Source of the DNA: Plasmodium malariae
Taxonomy: Eukaryota > Apicomplexa > Aconoidasida > Haemosporida > Plasmodiidae
Length of the DNA stretch: 64,000 bases
Reading direction: 5' to 3'
NCBI RefSeq assembly: GCF_900090045.1
Contig: NC_041785.1
Coordinates: 186,001-250,000 of the forward strand
A program made the translations under genes and the position numbers. The stretch's first letter is position 1, and each line of letters opens with the position of its first letter. Shown in pieces: positions 39,087-51,699 of this stretch. The notes below the pieces were generated by a model. It was not told the origin of the DNA and searched no databases. It was given only the letters and a program-made list of their open reading frames with translations.

Positions 39087-40045
39087 TTAATTCTTATTTA
39101 TTTTTTTCCTTAACTTAATATTTTCATATTTTATAACTTTTCTATAGTAATAAACCATCCCTAATATAAATATAACAACAAATATAAGGTATGGTACTCC
39201 ATAAATGAAAATAATAGATGTACACATTTTTGTTAAATTACCCCATGTACCATCGCTTAACAGTGTAACCAAATGCCCATATACCCCAATAGCACCAGTT
39301 TCTTCAGTTCCACTTGAGTATAACAAACCTAATAAACCCAACAAACCCCCATCAGTAAATTTCTCTAAAGAAAGGTCTAATATGGGTAGTATCAATATCA
39401 AGATAAATAACAAAAGTAAAGCAATTCGTATTCTGCGCTTTTTACGTGCTAGTTTTTTATATTCCTTATATTCAATAGTCTTAATGTTTTTAACATAATC
39501 TTCATAATCAAGTTCTTTAAATATTTTTTTTTGAAAATCTATATATTTTTTTGTTTTAGGTAAACCACATTTATTTTTATCTATATTTTTACCGTATTCC
39601 TTTATATATAATGAACTTCTACATGATTGTTTGTATTTTTCATTTGCTCCTTTTACATTATTAGATATGCTTTTTTTTTCTTTTACATTATTATTTGGTA
39701 TATCTTCTTTAAAATTTTCAGTACATAAATCCTTACTCTGTTTATATTTTGATAATAAACGACAACTTCTTGTATTTAAATTTCTACAAAGATAACATTT
39801 TTCACCCGAATGATTATTTAAAGTGCTCTAAAAGAAAGTAAAAATGTAAATATTTCTTATTTAAGTGTAAATATATTCTTATCCCAAAAAAAAGAACTAA
39901 TAAATGTATATAATTACAATATAAATAATACAAAAGCCTTTGAATAATATTATAATACCATATCATTGCTAAAGAGACATACCCAAGGTAAAAGAATAAT
40001 GGTTGAAATTTTAACAAATAAGAACACAGTTTTTTGTAACATCAT
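39087..40045 (-). CDS. fam-l exported two-TM protein, intact
   Basis: Exon 1 (40045-39959) encodes 29 residues, MMLQKTVFLFVKISTIILLP and on, ending in the family's ATG|GTATTA donor. Exon 2 (39827-39087) is open for 247 codons in phase 0, giving 275 residues. A PEXEL-like RLLSK lies at 52-56, where lysine replaces the acidic fifth residue. The fam-l block KKIFKELDYEDYVKNIKTI is at about 127-145. TM1 is at about 164-184 and TM2 at about 233-257, with a glycine-rich loop (GGLLGLLGLL) between them and the YYYRKVIKYENIKLRKK tail. Initiation could be at either of two adjacent ATGs. Fam-l is reported in P. malariae as a subtelomeric exported family; its function is not established. Confidence 0.9.
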
Positions 40046-41799
40046 AAAGTTTTCTAAAGTTTTTTATACATACAGAAAGAATTATATTTATAATAGGTAT
40101 TATGTATTCAACGTAAAATAATACTATATTTTTTTTTTTCAATTTTTGATTTTTCTTTTTTCATAGAAAAATAGTAACATATATATACCTAAAATGCATT
40201 TTACAAAGAGAAAAAAAAATAAATTCCTTTAAAAAAATACTATAAATTTTTAATATTTACATTATGAATGAAAAAATAAATTTAAATAAAATGCTATAAT
40301 ATTAATTCATTCATATATATTCAAAATGTATAATTTAATTATTCAATATAGTCGAGTAATTACTAGTTTTTTTATAGATATATTTCAATGTAAAAAAAAA
40401 AAAAATATGAGATAATAAAATTTCTAAATACTCATTTATTTTACAGCAAAAAACGTATAGAATATAGATCTATTGCAATTTTTTATATACTAGGATAGAA
40501 ATTTCTAATTTTAAAGGTATTTTCCTATTATTAAATCTAATTTGTTAGATATCACATTTTAAAAAAAACAGTTATTTATTTTATATAATATTATTTATTA
40601 TAACTATACATTAATTATAACAATTAGCAAATTAGCTAACAACTTATACAAATTTTTTTTTTGTAAAATGTAACACACTTTTTAGAAGTCATATAAAAAG
40701 GAACTTTAGATTATGGTTTACAATATATTTAGAAAGTTCAACTTATAACGTAATATTAAATCCATGATAAGTTATATATATTTTAAAAGTAAATAAAAAA
40801 TTATTTTTTATTTTTGAGTTATATTTTTTAAAAATTTAATTCTTAGCTAAATCTAATTTTTACTATTATTTTTAAATAGAGATTTTTTAAATTAATGGTC
40901 CTAATATTTTTATTTTGTTTCAGCATATACATTTTTTAAAATATATTAATATATTAGAAAAATGAAAAAAAGGTAACAGTAAAATAAATATATGTATTTT
41001 TTTACAATAATTATAATTTAAAAAATTCCAAATAATATAAATTTACTTATTATATTAATGCACAGATTATTATATGCTAATTACAAATAGGGAAGTGTAA
41101 CAATAGCATTTACGAAAATATATTATATAGTAACTATTGCACTGACAATTTTAAAGTTAATATATTAGTTTTTACTTGGTATTTGATAAATACATTTTGT
41201 CAGATAAATTATTTTACAGATTCAGATTAAATAATGAATACAAATATACATAATTTCTTTTTTTTAGTAATACTCATAGCAAAAGAAAAAGAAAGATCTT
41301 TTCCATTATTTCTGATACATATGTGGTGCAAAGTAGATGATATTTATAAAATTATTATTTTCACAAAATATAACTGTGAAAATATTAAATAAATTTTTAT
41401 TTTATTTTATTTTATTTTTCTTTTAAGAAAATATTACTTTTCCAACGAAAAAATTAAGAATTTAACAACAAACAAAAAAAATATATAATTTAATATACTA
41501 TATTATAGTTAAAAAAAAGTAAATATATACATTCAATAAATATAATCACTTCCTTTTATCATATACTGAACAAGGTAAGTTAATTTTTAATTTAAATGTA
41601 ATGATTCGTTTTCATAAGTTTAAAAAATAATGATTTTCTACCTGAAAAAGATAAAAAAATATAAAGCAGAAATATTTATAGTTAAAATGTAAATTATATA
41701 ATGAATTCAATAAAATAATATTAATTTTATAGTTAAATATTAATTTTAACGTACAAATATATTTTTTTCATTGAAATTTTCTCAAATACAAAAATTTAT
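40046..41799. other. Intergenic between two fam-l genes
   Basis: Holds the fam-l 5' flank with GTATAGAATATAGATC at about 40,456-40,471, some 410 bp upstream of the ATG. No gene is seen beyond this; the rest is homopolymer-rich. Confidence 0.5.
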
Positions 41800-42047
41800 A
41801 TATTAAGCCATAATATTTAATTCAGTTCAAGAAATACATTAATTTACAAATTAAAAAACTTTGAAACATTCAAAATTTACAAAAAAAAATTAGAGCCATT
41901 TTTTTTACATTTACGTATAAATATGAATGCATATACGTAAATTCACATATAAAATATTTACAATCATTCTTATATTTTACATGTCATTAAAGGTATTACC
42001 CTTAGTATATAATATTACAGGCTTCCTTACAGAAATATACATACTTT
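41800..42047 (-). repeat. Conserved 3' flank of fam cassette (copy 3)
   Basis: Begins TATTAAGCCATAATATTTAA and carries CATTCAAAATTTACAAA, in the same order and distance from the stop codon as the blocks at 20,650-20,940 and 59,875-60,139. Confidence 0.6.
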
Positions 42048-43017
42048 TTACCATTCATTGAACGCTTCCAAGAACTTAATTTTTTTCTGTTTTATAACAT
42101 TTTTATAATAATAAAAAATTCCTTGTATAATTATAATACCCAATATTAAAATAGGTAAACAATACATTAGAACACCAAATACTTTATATCCTATAATTTT
42201 ATAATCATTACATGTAGAGGACAATAAAATAGATAAAAAGCCACTATTATCAGCACCTCCTTGGGAAACAGAGGAATCTTGTCCTGATAAACCGCATAAT
42301 TGATTAAATAAATAGCCCACATCTTGGAATTCCCCAAATGATAAATCTAATATAGGTATCACTAATACCAATAAGAACAATAGTGAAAGGTAAAAAAGTC
42401 GTAATCCATATTTTTTACGTTTTAATTTTTTGTAATCCTTATCATTAATTAACATCATTTTTTTAAAAAAAGCTTTATCATCAAGTCCATTCATTATTTT
42501 TTTTTCATAATGGTTATATGAATTATGAAACATTGTACATTTATTTTTCATAAGTTCCTTAATCAATTTTTCTTTATATAATAAGCTTCTATATAAATTT
42601 TCTCTTTTTTCTTTGTCCCATTTTTTATTATCCGTTGTAATTAATTTTTCGTTCCTTCTTTTTGTATTATATTGTATCTTTAATTCTAAATCTCCAACAT
42701 TTGCAAAAATATACTTTTCACATTTTCCTAATAATCGATAAATTCGTGTATCTAATTTTCTACCAAAGTCATAGTTCTCATACAAAAATTTGTTAAAACT
42801 GCTCTAAAAAACCAAAAAAATGTAAATACTCCTTATATAAATGGATAAATACTCCAATTATAAAAAAAAAATTATTAAAAATAAACAAAAATATTAATAA
42901 AACAAATTCCCTCAAAAATTACTATCATACCATGTCAGTGTAAAAATAACATATCCAATTTAAAAGGATAAAAGTAGAAATTTTAGTAAAAAAAATAAAC
43001 TTAATTATTTGTTCCAT
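42048..43017 (-). CDS. fam-l exported two-TM protein, intact
   Basis: Exon 1 (43017-42931) encodes MEQIIKFIFFTKISTFILLN and on, 29 residues. Exon 2 (42803-42048) joins in phase 0, giving 280 residues. It starts SSFNKFLYENYDFGRKLDTR, with PEXEL-like RLLGK at 52-56. A lysine-rich linker leads to HYEKKIMNGLDDKAFFKKM, the fam-l helical block, then RKKYGLRL and TM1 (about 165-183). The inter-TM loop contains cysteines and a glycine/serine stretch. TM2 is at about 238-261, followed by FYYYKNVIKQKKIKF. The tail is extended (LEAFNEW) beyond the usual end. Same family and strand as the gene 2 kb downstream; tandem arrangement suggests duplication. Confidence 0.9.
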
Positions 43018-46000
43018 GTTATAGATCTCTAACATTTCAATATATATAATAAAAAAAAAAATTAACAAGTTATACACTTCCAACGATAAAAACGTATATC
43101 TTTTATTTTAATATATTTTTTTTTAAAATTAACGTATATGGCATATTTTACTAAGTCAAAAAAAAAAATATATATATCCAAAATAGGATGATATAAAATT
43201 TTATAAATAATATTATTTGTAAAAAATTAACTTTGAGTAATATTTCACAATGTCAATTAATTCATATATATTCACAATTTATAAATTAATTACATATTAT
43301 ATTAATTAAAAAATTTTTTTTTATGATTTTTAATTATTAGCAAATATTCAATTTATTCACAATATAACAAGTATAAAATATAGATTTATGTTATTGTTCT
43401 AGTTATTTCTAGAATAATTACTATTTTAAAGTTTTCCTAATAATTATTCCAATTTTATACATATTATATTTCTGAAAATGTAGTTATTATTGATAAAATA
43501 TATATTATCTTTTTTACAATAATGAAACAAAATTATTAATAAATTCAAAATATATATAGCTTATAAAAATTTCCATGTTTTGCTAATTATAACATGAGCT
43601 ATCCTATATGGTCTTCAATATATTTAAAAATTAAAATTATTATATAATACCAAATTTATAAGAATATATATTTTTTAAAGGAAATTAATACCTTTTTTTT
43701 ATTGTTGTATAATAATTCCTGAAAATTATTATTCTTAGTTAAGCTTAACTTATATCTTTATTTGTAAATGACATATTTTAAAAGTCAAAAATTATTATTT
43801 TCTTTTTTTAATTATACATATGTATTTAGGATAAATGAAATAAATAAAAAAAAAAAAACAGCAAATGTTGTATAAAATGTGTTAACATTGAATTAATCTC
43901 GATTTAGTTATGTGCATATTTAACTCTGTCATCCATGAAAATACATATGATTTTTGTTAATAATTTATTTTATTTTTTGCTCTTAAATAATTTTTATACA
44001 GCAAAATTAAACCAGCAATTAGTTGATTAAAAATATAAAGAATACAATTATTATTTGATTTTATTGACAATACATTTTATTACAAAATATTATTGATCTC
44101 CTACATCTATTATTACTAAAATTAAAAATTATGTTAATACATCTTACAATTTCTTACCAATATTCTAAATTATATACTAAAACAGTTTTATAGGCCCATG
44201 TGTACTTTTTACAGAAAGGAATATAATTATTTAAAATATTATAATATTTAATACAAACAAAAAACATATATGTGTTAGAGATCATGTCAATATTTTTTTA
44301 GCAAGGTGGTAAATTTTTTAATTCACACTTATTCATATATACATCCTAATTGTTCCATTTAAATTCACATTATTACAAAAAAGTATAATACAGAAGTTTC
44401 AAAATCTAAGTAATGCATTTTTAAATGTATTTATCGTATATTTACTAAAAATACATTAGACCTAATATTTAGGAACAATTTTAAATGAAAGAATTGGAAA
44501 CCTATAAAATTTACTAGATAAAGTATGTATGTTATTTTTACACAATTAATTCTTCAATTCAAAATCTAACTTAATATTTTAATTTAGATACAATGCACTT
44601 TATAACTTAAATAAAAGCACAATAACACCTTCAAAAGCTTATATGTATGATATAAATATTCCATTGCGCTTACATTATTAGCGACAGGATTTTATATATA
44701 AAACATAATCTTAGTTAATATAAAATATTTATATTTTTTCATAAAACTAAAAAAGAAATATTAAGATAAATTCATGAATATTACAAAAATTGAAAGTAAA
44801 ACAAAGGCATAAATGCTCATCTAAATAAAATGATATTATGCAGAAAAATGTGTTTATCATTAAAATATATATATATATATTTTAATGATTAATTGAGTTT
44901 AGTTATAAATGTATTATCCATATTTTCTATGTATTTATCATTTAGTACATGAAAAAAATGATTAATGTTTTTATAAGATGTAATATTACGTAAATATTGG
45001 ATGAAAATTATATTCGCATAATATTGCTAAAAAAATATAATCATAATATCAATATATTATCAAAAAAATTTAATTATAGGCATTTAAGTAATGTTTACAA
45101 AACTGATTTATAATCAACAATTATGTGAGGTAACATATAAAGTGATAAATGGTATTTAATTTGTCAATTTAATTATAAAACTTTATAACTTCTAAAATTG
45201 ATAGTGTTTCACTAATTAATTATTCTTAAATGCAGCTTGATATTAATATATATTTATAATCTTATAACTAAACTATTCAATAAGTCTACTAAAAATAATC
45301 TTATATCAAATAAGTTATTAAGAATATATTTTTCACAATTTTTTATTTTACAGTTATAATTTACTAATTTTAATCTAAATAAAAATGTACATGAATAAAA
45401 AATAAAACATATAAATATATTAATATTAAATAAAGAAGAGCATATCTTATTTGATTTAAAAATAATATATGGTAAACGGTTATTAAAAAATCAACAATTA
45501 AATACAATAATAAAAAAAACAAAAAGTCCAAAAAAAAATACGACTGTTAAAAATATAAAATTCCTTACTTTTTGATTGAAATACTAATTCTAACATTTTA
45601 TATATTACATTAAATAAGCATATATTTTTATAGCAAAAATATACATAAACCATTCACAGATATCATTTTTACACATATAGAATATAATTTTACTGATAGT
45701 ATTCGCTAACAACAATAACACATTTTTAGTTGCAAGACATATATTTATGTGTATATATATGTATATATCATACATTAGAGTAATAAAAAAATATATTATA
45801 ATTATAATTTTAACATGTAAACATGTTAAATTGTGTATATATTAAACATATATTTTAACACTATTGTGTATTATAATATACAAGTATATAATATAGGATA
45901 AACCATAAAATTTATAAGTATAAAACGAATAATTTTCTTTTTTTAATATTATAATTTCATTACTTTTAAAGCAGATCTTTATCAAGTCCATAGAAAAAAA

Positions 46001-46027
46001 TTTCTGAATGATGTTCATTATTTATAG
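43018..46027. other. Intergenic, no gene seen
   Basis: Begins with the fam-l 5' flank; a weak TATAAAATATAGATT element lies at about 43,373. The following sequence is AT-rich without credible frames. A TATA palindromic run is at about 44,863-44,884. Confidence 0.5.
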
Positions 46028-46895
46028 TTAAGCCTTAATTTCACTTATTCTTACCTCTTTTCCATATTTGTAGTATATTACCAGTATAAAAATAAGCATT
46101 GCAATACTTATTAAAATAAATAATATCATTGGAACTAAACCTACACATTTTAAAATAATAGATATAGAAATAAGAAGAGTTTTTGAATTAACTTAATTAG
46201 CAGTTCCACTATAGGATCTTAATGATGTTAGCACAAGAGCTGTTAAAAAAACCATTACTTGTAGAACAAATATTAAAGCTATACTAATATATGATGAACA
46301 CTTTTTCATTGTAGTATCAATACATTTTCTGTATTTATAAATATCACTAATTATTTTATGTAGTTTTTTCTCAAAGAAATATTCTATATCTGTAAAAGGT
46401 TTACATATAGTAGATGTTTCATTCTATCATAACTTTTTGGACTCATCCCTTGAATTAGCCTTATTCGTAGATTCACATTATCCATCTTATTCTGATTCTC
46501 CATTATAGTCTTTATTATATGAATCATTACGTCTACTTACAGATAACATATATCTTAATCTTACATTTTTTGTTTCCTTCTGATCTTCTGAAAATAATAT
46601 ATCAGTTCTTGAATCAAATCAATTGTTTTCGCAGTTTTTATTTTCAAAAGATTTATTAAGGTTGTTCTACAAAAAAAAAAATATATTATTTTTTATATAT
46701 AATATGATATATTTATTCAAGAATACAAAAAGTGTTCATTTGAATAAATACATATATATATATAATATGAAATTTCAAAAATTATGAAGCGAATTTTCTT
46801 CGAAGTTATTATACAGCATTGATGAAATAAGAATATAATCAAGCGAAAAGGATTAATGTAAGAGTTTTAATTTAGTTAAATATTTTATTTTTCAT
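46028..46895 (-). pseudogene. Exported two-TM protein, in-frame nonsense pseudogene
   Basis: Exon 1 (46895-46815) is a 27-codon leader with two stops (MKNKIFN, stop, IKTLTLILFA, stop). Exon 2 (46666-46028) keeps one frame for 213 codons with six internal stops and ends KYGKEVRISEIKA. The order matches the intact exported gene at 34,391: charged N-terminal part, a FTDIEYFFEKKLHKIISDIYK helix, then TM1 (SYISIALIFVLQVMVFL) and TM2 (ILISIAMLIFILVI). Splice signals are intact. No frameshift is needed, so decay so far is by point mutation. The gene cannot make a full protein without readthrough at eight sites, so pseudogene is the safe call. Confidence 0.88.
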
Positions 46896-48399
46896 ACCAT
46901 ATTGGAATTATTTAATATTATAATATAATTAAGTAAATAAAAAACTAAATGAATATTGGAAATGCATTCATAAAACAGTACTATTACAGGTATTATTAAT
47001 TTTTTCACTTAAAAAAGCAATAAATTTCGAATACAAAATATATATATATAATATATTAAAGAAAATATAGTTTTAATAATATATTATTAAATTGTCTAGT
47101 AATTTTTTATTTATAAAAAAAGAAAAATTTATTAAAATAATTTTTCTTAGATCTTATTTTGTTTTGTAAATGCTCTCTCGATATATATATTAATTATCAA
47201 ACAAAGCAATTAAAAATTTTTCTCATTAATAGTTTACAAAAATAAAATAAAACTGGTTCCTTAGTGTACAAAGATTTTATTTGATATTTAAATTAAAAAA
47301 TATAATACGTCACCTGAATAGGTACTTTAACATAGGTTAGTAATAAGGCTATTAATTTTTCCCCATTCCTTATCAAAAAACATAATTTTGTGTGCTTATT
47401 ATACTTTTTAAATATTACTTTATAATTAAAAGGCATAAGCTCGCTCGTATAATGAATATAATATCACTGACAAAATGGAATTAAACATAAATTTTTTTTT
47501 ATTTCACAAAATATAAGTTACTATATTAAATATATCTAAAATATGTAATATATTTATGCATTATTATATTAATTGCTGCAGTGAGGGATTAAATTCATCC
47601 AAATCAATTTTATATATTAAAAATCTAATTCCAAAATAATTGTTTAATAATTTTGTATCAAAATGAATATAAATAAAACATTGTAATTTTAATATAATTT
47701 TTTAAAATTCATTTTGTTTGTTATTACCAAATAGAAAAATTCTAAATTTATGAAGTTCAGTAAATACTTTTTTTCTTTCTTTTCTAAAAATAAAATATTT
47801 TTGTAAGTTCAATAATAATACTAAAGTAAACAAAAAAGAAATAAAAATGTAAAAGTAAATCTATAAGAATAGCATTTTTCGCATTTACCATAATTTCTAA
47901 AAAAAATAAAATATAACATTAAAAAGAATTATTTACAAAATAAAATAATATATATAAGAAATACAAAATTTTAACATATAAAATTTTATAAAACGAAACA
48001 TGTGAAGTTCTTTTATGTGTAATTATTTTCTTTTAAAATATCACAGAGGGCAGAAGTACATACTTATAAATAAATACTTCTTTAATTTATGTATTTAACT
48101 ATCCCTTTTATGCAATCAAAGCGCGTGGAATAAGTTTTATTTTTTATAAAATGCATCATTTGAAGTAGTAATATATATATCTTAATATTTTTATATATTA
48201 CACTTTGATGTACTTAATGATTGAAGATAATTATGAAAATACTATATATTTAATATATTATTTTAAAAATATAATAATAAATTGATAGCAATTTTTCTAG
48301 GAATATTACTTTTAGTAAAAATAATTAATTAAAAAAAAAAAAGCATTCTAGATATATGATATAGTTATATATATATTTAATAATTACTGTTATTTATTT
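46896..48399. other. Intergenic, no gene seen
   Basis: AT-rich flank of the exported-protein pseudogene and a featureless stretch. Frames are short and low complexity. Confidence 0.5.
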
Positions 48400-48862
48400 A
48401 TTCTGTTTTTTTTGTAACTTTTGAGAATTATTTTTTTTACAAAAATTTATGCCTACTTTAATTTATTTATTTATTGTTACACATTTAATTAATTTTTTGA
48501 TTAAGATATTTTACTAAGTATTCTATTCATTTTTTAATATAATGCATTTCTAATAAACTAATATTATATTATGTATTTGCTATTCATATGCATATTTCAA
48601 ACTTAATTGTTTTTGTATTTTATTATAAAACAATTTACTACTGTTGAATTGTTCTTCTCAGAATATGGATTAATGGTTTCATTCTTTCGTATATGTAATT
48701 CTATATTCTTATACAAACTATAATATATTTTAATATTTAATATTTTATGTATTTTCCTTTAATATTTCATAATTAAATTTAATAATACATTATTTAGATA
48801 TTACTTATACATCTTTTTAACGTATATTTATATTTTATTATATATTATATAATTTTAAGAAA

Positions 48863-48912
<50 letters not shown>

Positions 48913-50200
48913 ACGTTACATACGCAATACATTGTTTTTAATCTTTGTTACTTAAAATGAATTACTTGCATTTTTAGCGTGCCATTTATGTTTTATATAA
49001 AAAAAAATATTAGTAATTTATATATAATTAAATTCATTATTTTACTTAGTTGCATAATAATTAGAATAAACTTTTTTATCAATATGTATTCTAAAATTTT
49101 ATATTTATATGATATCCTATAAACTTTTTATAATGACATATTTTTTTTATCTTTGTATAAGAATATTTTTCAATATAAATATATTAAGAATATATTGTAC
49201 GTATGCAATTTATTTATAAAAGTATACATAATGAAATTTACCTACTCTGTATTTATCATTTTTCTTATTTAACTTTTTATTATGAGCTAGTGATGCCTTT
49301 TATTGCACACTTGTTATATGCAATGTAATACACGCTTATAATTTACTCCTAAAATTAAACTTGATATTTTATATTGAAGAATTTACAATATATATAATCA
49401 TTTATATTATTGTTTATTATTCATTAGCCTATAGGTATATAATAACTATTTTTCAGCATGTACATTTTTAATAACCTGATAATAATTAATTACATCGTAA
49501 TGTTCCAATGAATCATTTTTTCGTATTATTTCTTTCATTACTTTATATTATTATATTACTACATATAAGAACTATTTTAATCGGATAAATTCAATAAATG
49601 GTAATCTTTTTTTCCTTGGAAAGATTTTATTTTGTATTCTAATATAAATTAGAGATTTAACAATTATGGAAATAACATATTTAACTTTCTCTATTTCTGT
49701 ACATAAAATCCCCTAAATATGTTAATAATATTATTTATAGAAATTATATATCAGTTGGATATGTTTTTTATACAAAATTACGACATTATATGCAATACTA
49801 TTATTTTGAACAATTATACTTAAATAATCTATTACCTAGGAGTTCATCCTTTTTTTATTTTGTAAAATTCATATATTCCTTTTTAGCACATCATATATGT
49901 AAGCTTTTTCTTTCTTTAATATACAGATATTCTATATTATTTCTCATTGTTCTATAAAAGAATAAGATTTTGTTAAATTATCTTGTGTTAAAAAATTCAC
50001 ATCTTTAAAAGTATCCTTTTTAGTTTCCATTGATATACCTGTATAAAAATATTTATCTAATTTTATCAACTCTTTCAATAATAACATTTATATATTAATA
50101 CTTTATATCAATATATTTTTTATTGTTACCTTGTAATATTTTCCTATATTCATGAATACTTTTTAATATCTAATTGCACATTATATAATTCAGCTCATTT
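48400..50200 (-). pseudogene. Decayed large gene, 3' portion (possible RBP-like)
   Basis: The minus strand gives broken protein-like frames. Examples are 50,150-50,080 (HEYRKILQGNNKKYIDIKY), 50,030-49,940 (ISMETKKDTFKDVNFLTQDN), 49,550-49,440 (EIIRKNDSLEHYDVINYY) and 48,720-48,610 (YKNIELHIRKNETINPYSEK). Stops and shifts are frequent. An AT microsatellite of about 43 bp at 48,865-48,907 interrupts it. It continues the decayed coding seen on the other side of the PIR gene, at 51,700-55,830. Family assignment is inference from size and helical, charged style. Confidence 0.42.
48865..48907. repeat. AT dinucleotide microsatellite
   Basis: Uninterrupted AT run of about 43 bp within the decayed minus-strand region. 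Confidence 0.95.
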
Positions 50201-50274
50201 TTTTTTAATGAAAAATGATATTTCATGTATTGGTTCAACTAATTTTATGTATTTTTATTTTTTTATTAAATATT

Positions 50275-51561
50275 TCATAAAGGATGATAACGCATATGTT
50301 GTCCATTTGTGTGATAACTCTCATTTAAATTTTTTTGTATATATTCTTCAACTTCGTAATACTGAATTATTTTTTTTTTCAATAAGTGAGTTCTTAACCA
50401 AGATTTGAAGGGTGTAAACTAATTAGAATTTAAAAGTGTATAATATTTTATTATAATAATTATGAATATATAATGAAATAAATTATCACTATAATTATAC
50501 AGTATTTTATTTTTATTTTCAATTTGTATTTACTTTATAAAATATGAAAAAAATGCAAAATATTCCCAAAAGTGGAAAAATAACTCCCACGATAATATTT
50601 GTAATTGGAACAGAGGGTTTATGGTCTTCAAAAGTTAATACAGAATCGTGCCCACGTTCTGATTTTCCACTAAATACAGATCTTTCTTTGTCACCTTGAC
50701 TTAAGCTACCTAATGTTTGGGTCATTCCTTCTCTACTGGATTCCCCAAATTCTTCTTGTTCATCAGCTTCAGATTCTATGTTTCTTACTTTACATGATAA
50801 GGGTAATGCTTCATTTATAAACACCTCTTTAATATATTCATACACTTTACAATATTCTTCGTGAATTCTATCGCTAGTGTTACAATTATTTTTTATATTA
50901 ATATATATTTCATAATTTTTATCAATATAATCTTTCAGATTCTTATTGCATATATAATTTTTACCATAAAGGTGATCCTTGATTGTCTTATAATTTGTAG
51001 CATAATCATACAAACTTTTCATTTTATAAAAAACTTCCTTCGAATATTTAAAATCAAATATAGTACATTTTTGAATTTTATCAAGATTAATATTTTCATT
51101 TAACTTATTAATAATTTTGTTAATATCGCTAACATTTGTATTGTTAGTACGTAAATTAAATAAACGATCATACACCCAAAACTTTACAACTTTGCAAGAA
51201 TCATCATCGAATTGACCAACAAATGAAAATTTATCAAAATTCTCGATAACTCCAGTAAAATTCTCACAAAAATCGAAAACATTCTTATATTCGCTTAAAT
51301 CATCAGCTAATTTATTGCATTTTCTATCGGAGTCATAGGACTTTTTCTTATTTAAATTATTATAATTAAGTGTAGAAGGAAGAGGAACTCCTACGTCATA
51401 CTGAGAATTGATAAAAAAAATTAAAAATATATATATATATTTATAATAAATAAATCCTTAATTTGAATAAAATGTTTGTTTCTGTTTCGAAAAACTGTAC
51501 TATAATAAAATAAAGAGATATATAAAAATATATTTTAAAAAATGTATACTGTATCCGCCAT
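50275..51561 (-). CDS. pir: PIR protein, three exons, intact
   Basis: Exon 1 (51561-51550) encodes only MADT. Exon 2 (51400-50534) begins YDVGVPLPSTLNYNNLNKK, the typical PIR start (LPS near the N terminus). It has spaced cysteines (RKCNKL, DFCENF, DDSCKVVKFWVYDRLF) and a hydrophilic S/E/G-rich stretch, then a TM at about 270-291 (NIIVGVIFPLLGIFCIFFIF). Exon 3 (50418-50275) supplies FTPFKSWLRTHLLKKKIIQY, the basic intracellular tail with the conserved FTPF start, and ends YHPL. Total 340 residues, all introns phase 0. PIRs are variant proteins, many at the infected-cell surface. The gene is intact while sequence on both sides is decayed coding DNA on the same strand. Confidence 0.93.
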
Positions 51562-51699
51562 TATTAAGGTTTATCCCAGTTAATAAACTATATGCAATGA
51601 GGACAATGATAATATTTAAGGACATATAAGTGTTTATGTTTAAAAAATTATAATACAAGTTATACGTACCCTTGTTTTATTTTTTTTCTTATAAATTAT

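Noticed and set aside
39205..39498. 97-codon plus-strand frame
   Set aside because: Antisense to the intact fam-l gene at 39,087-40,045.
50208..50408. 66-codon plus-strand frame
   Set aside because: It is antisense to exon 3 of the intact PIR gene, whose basic FTPF tail explains the openness.
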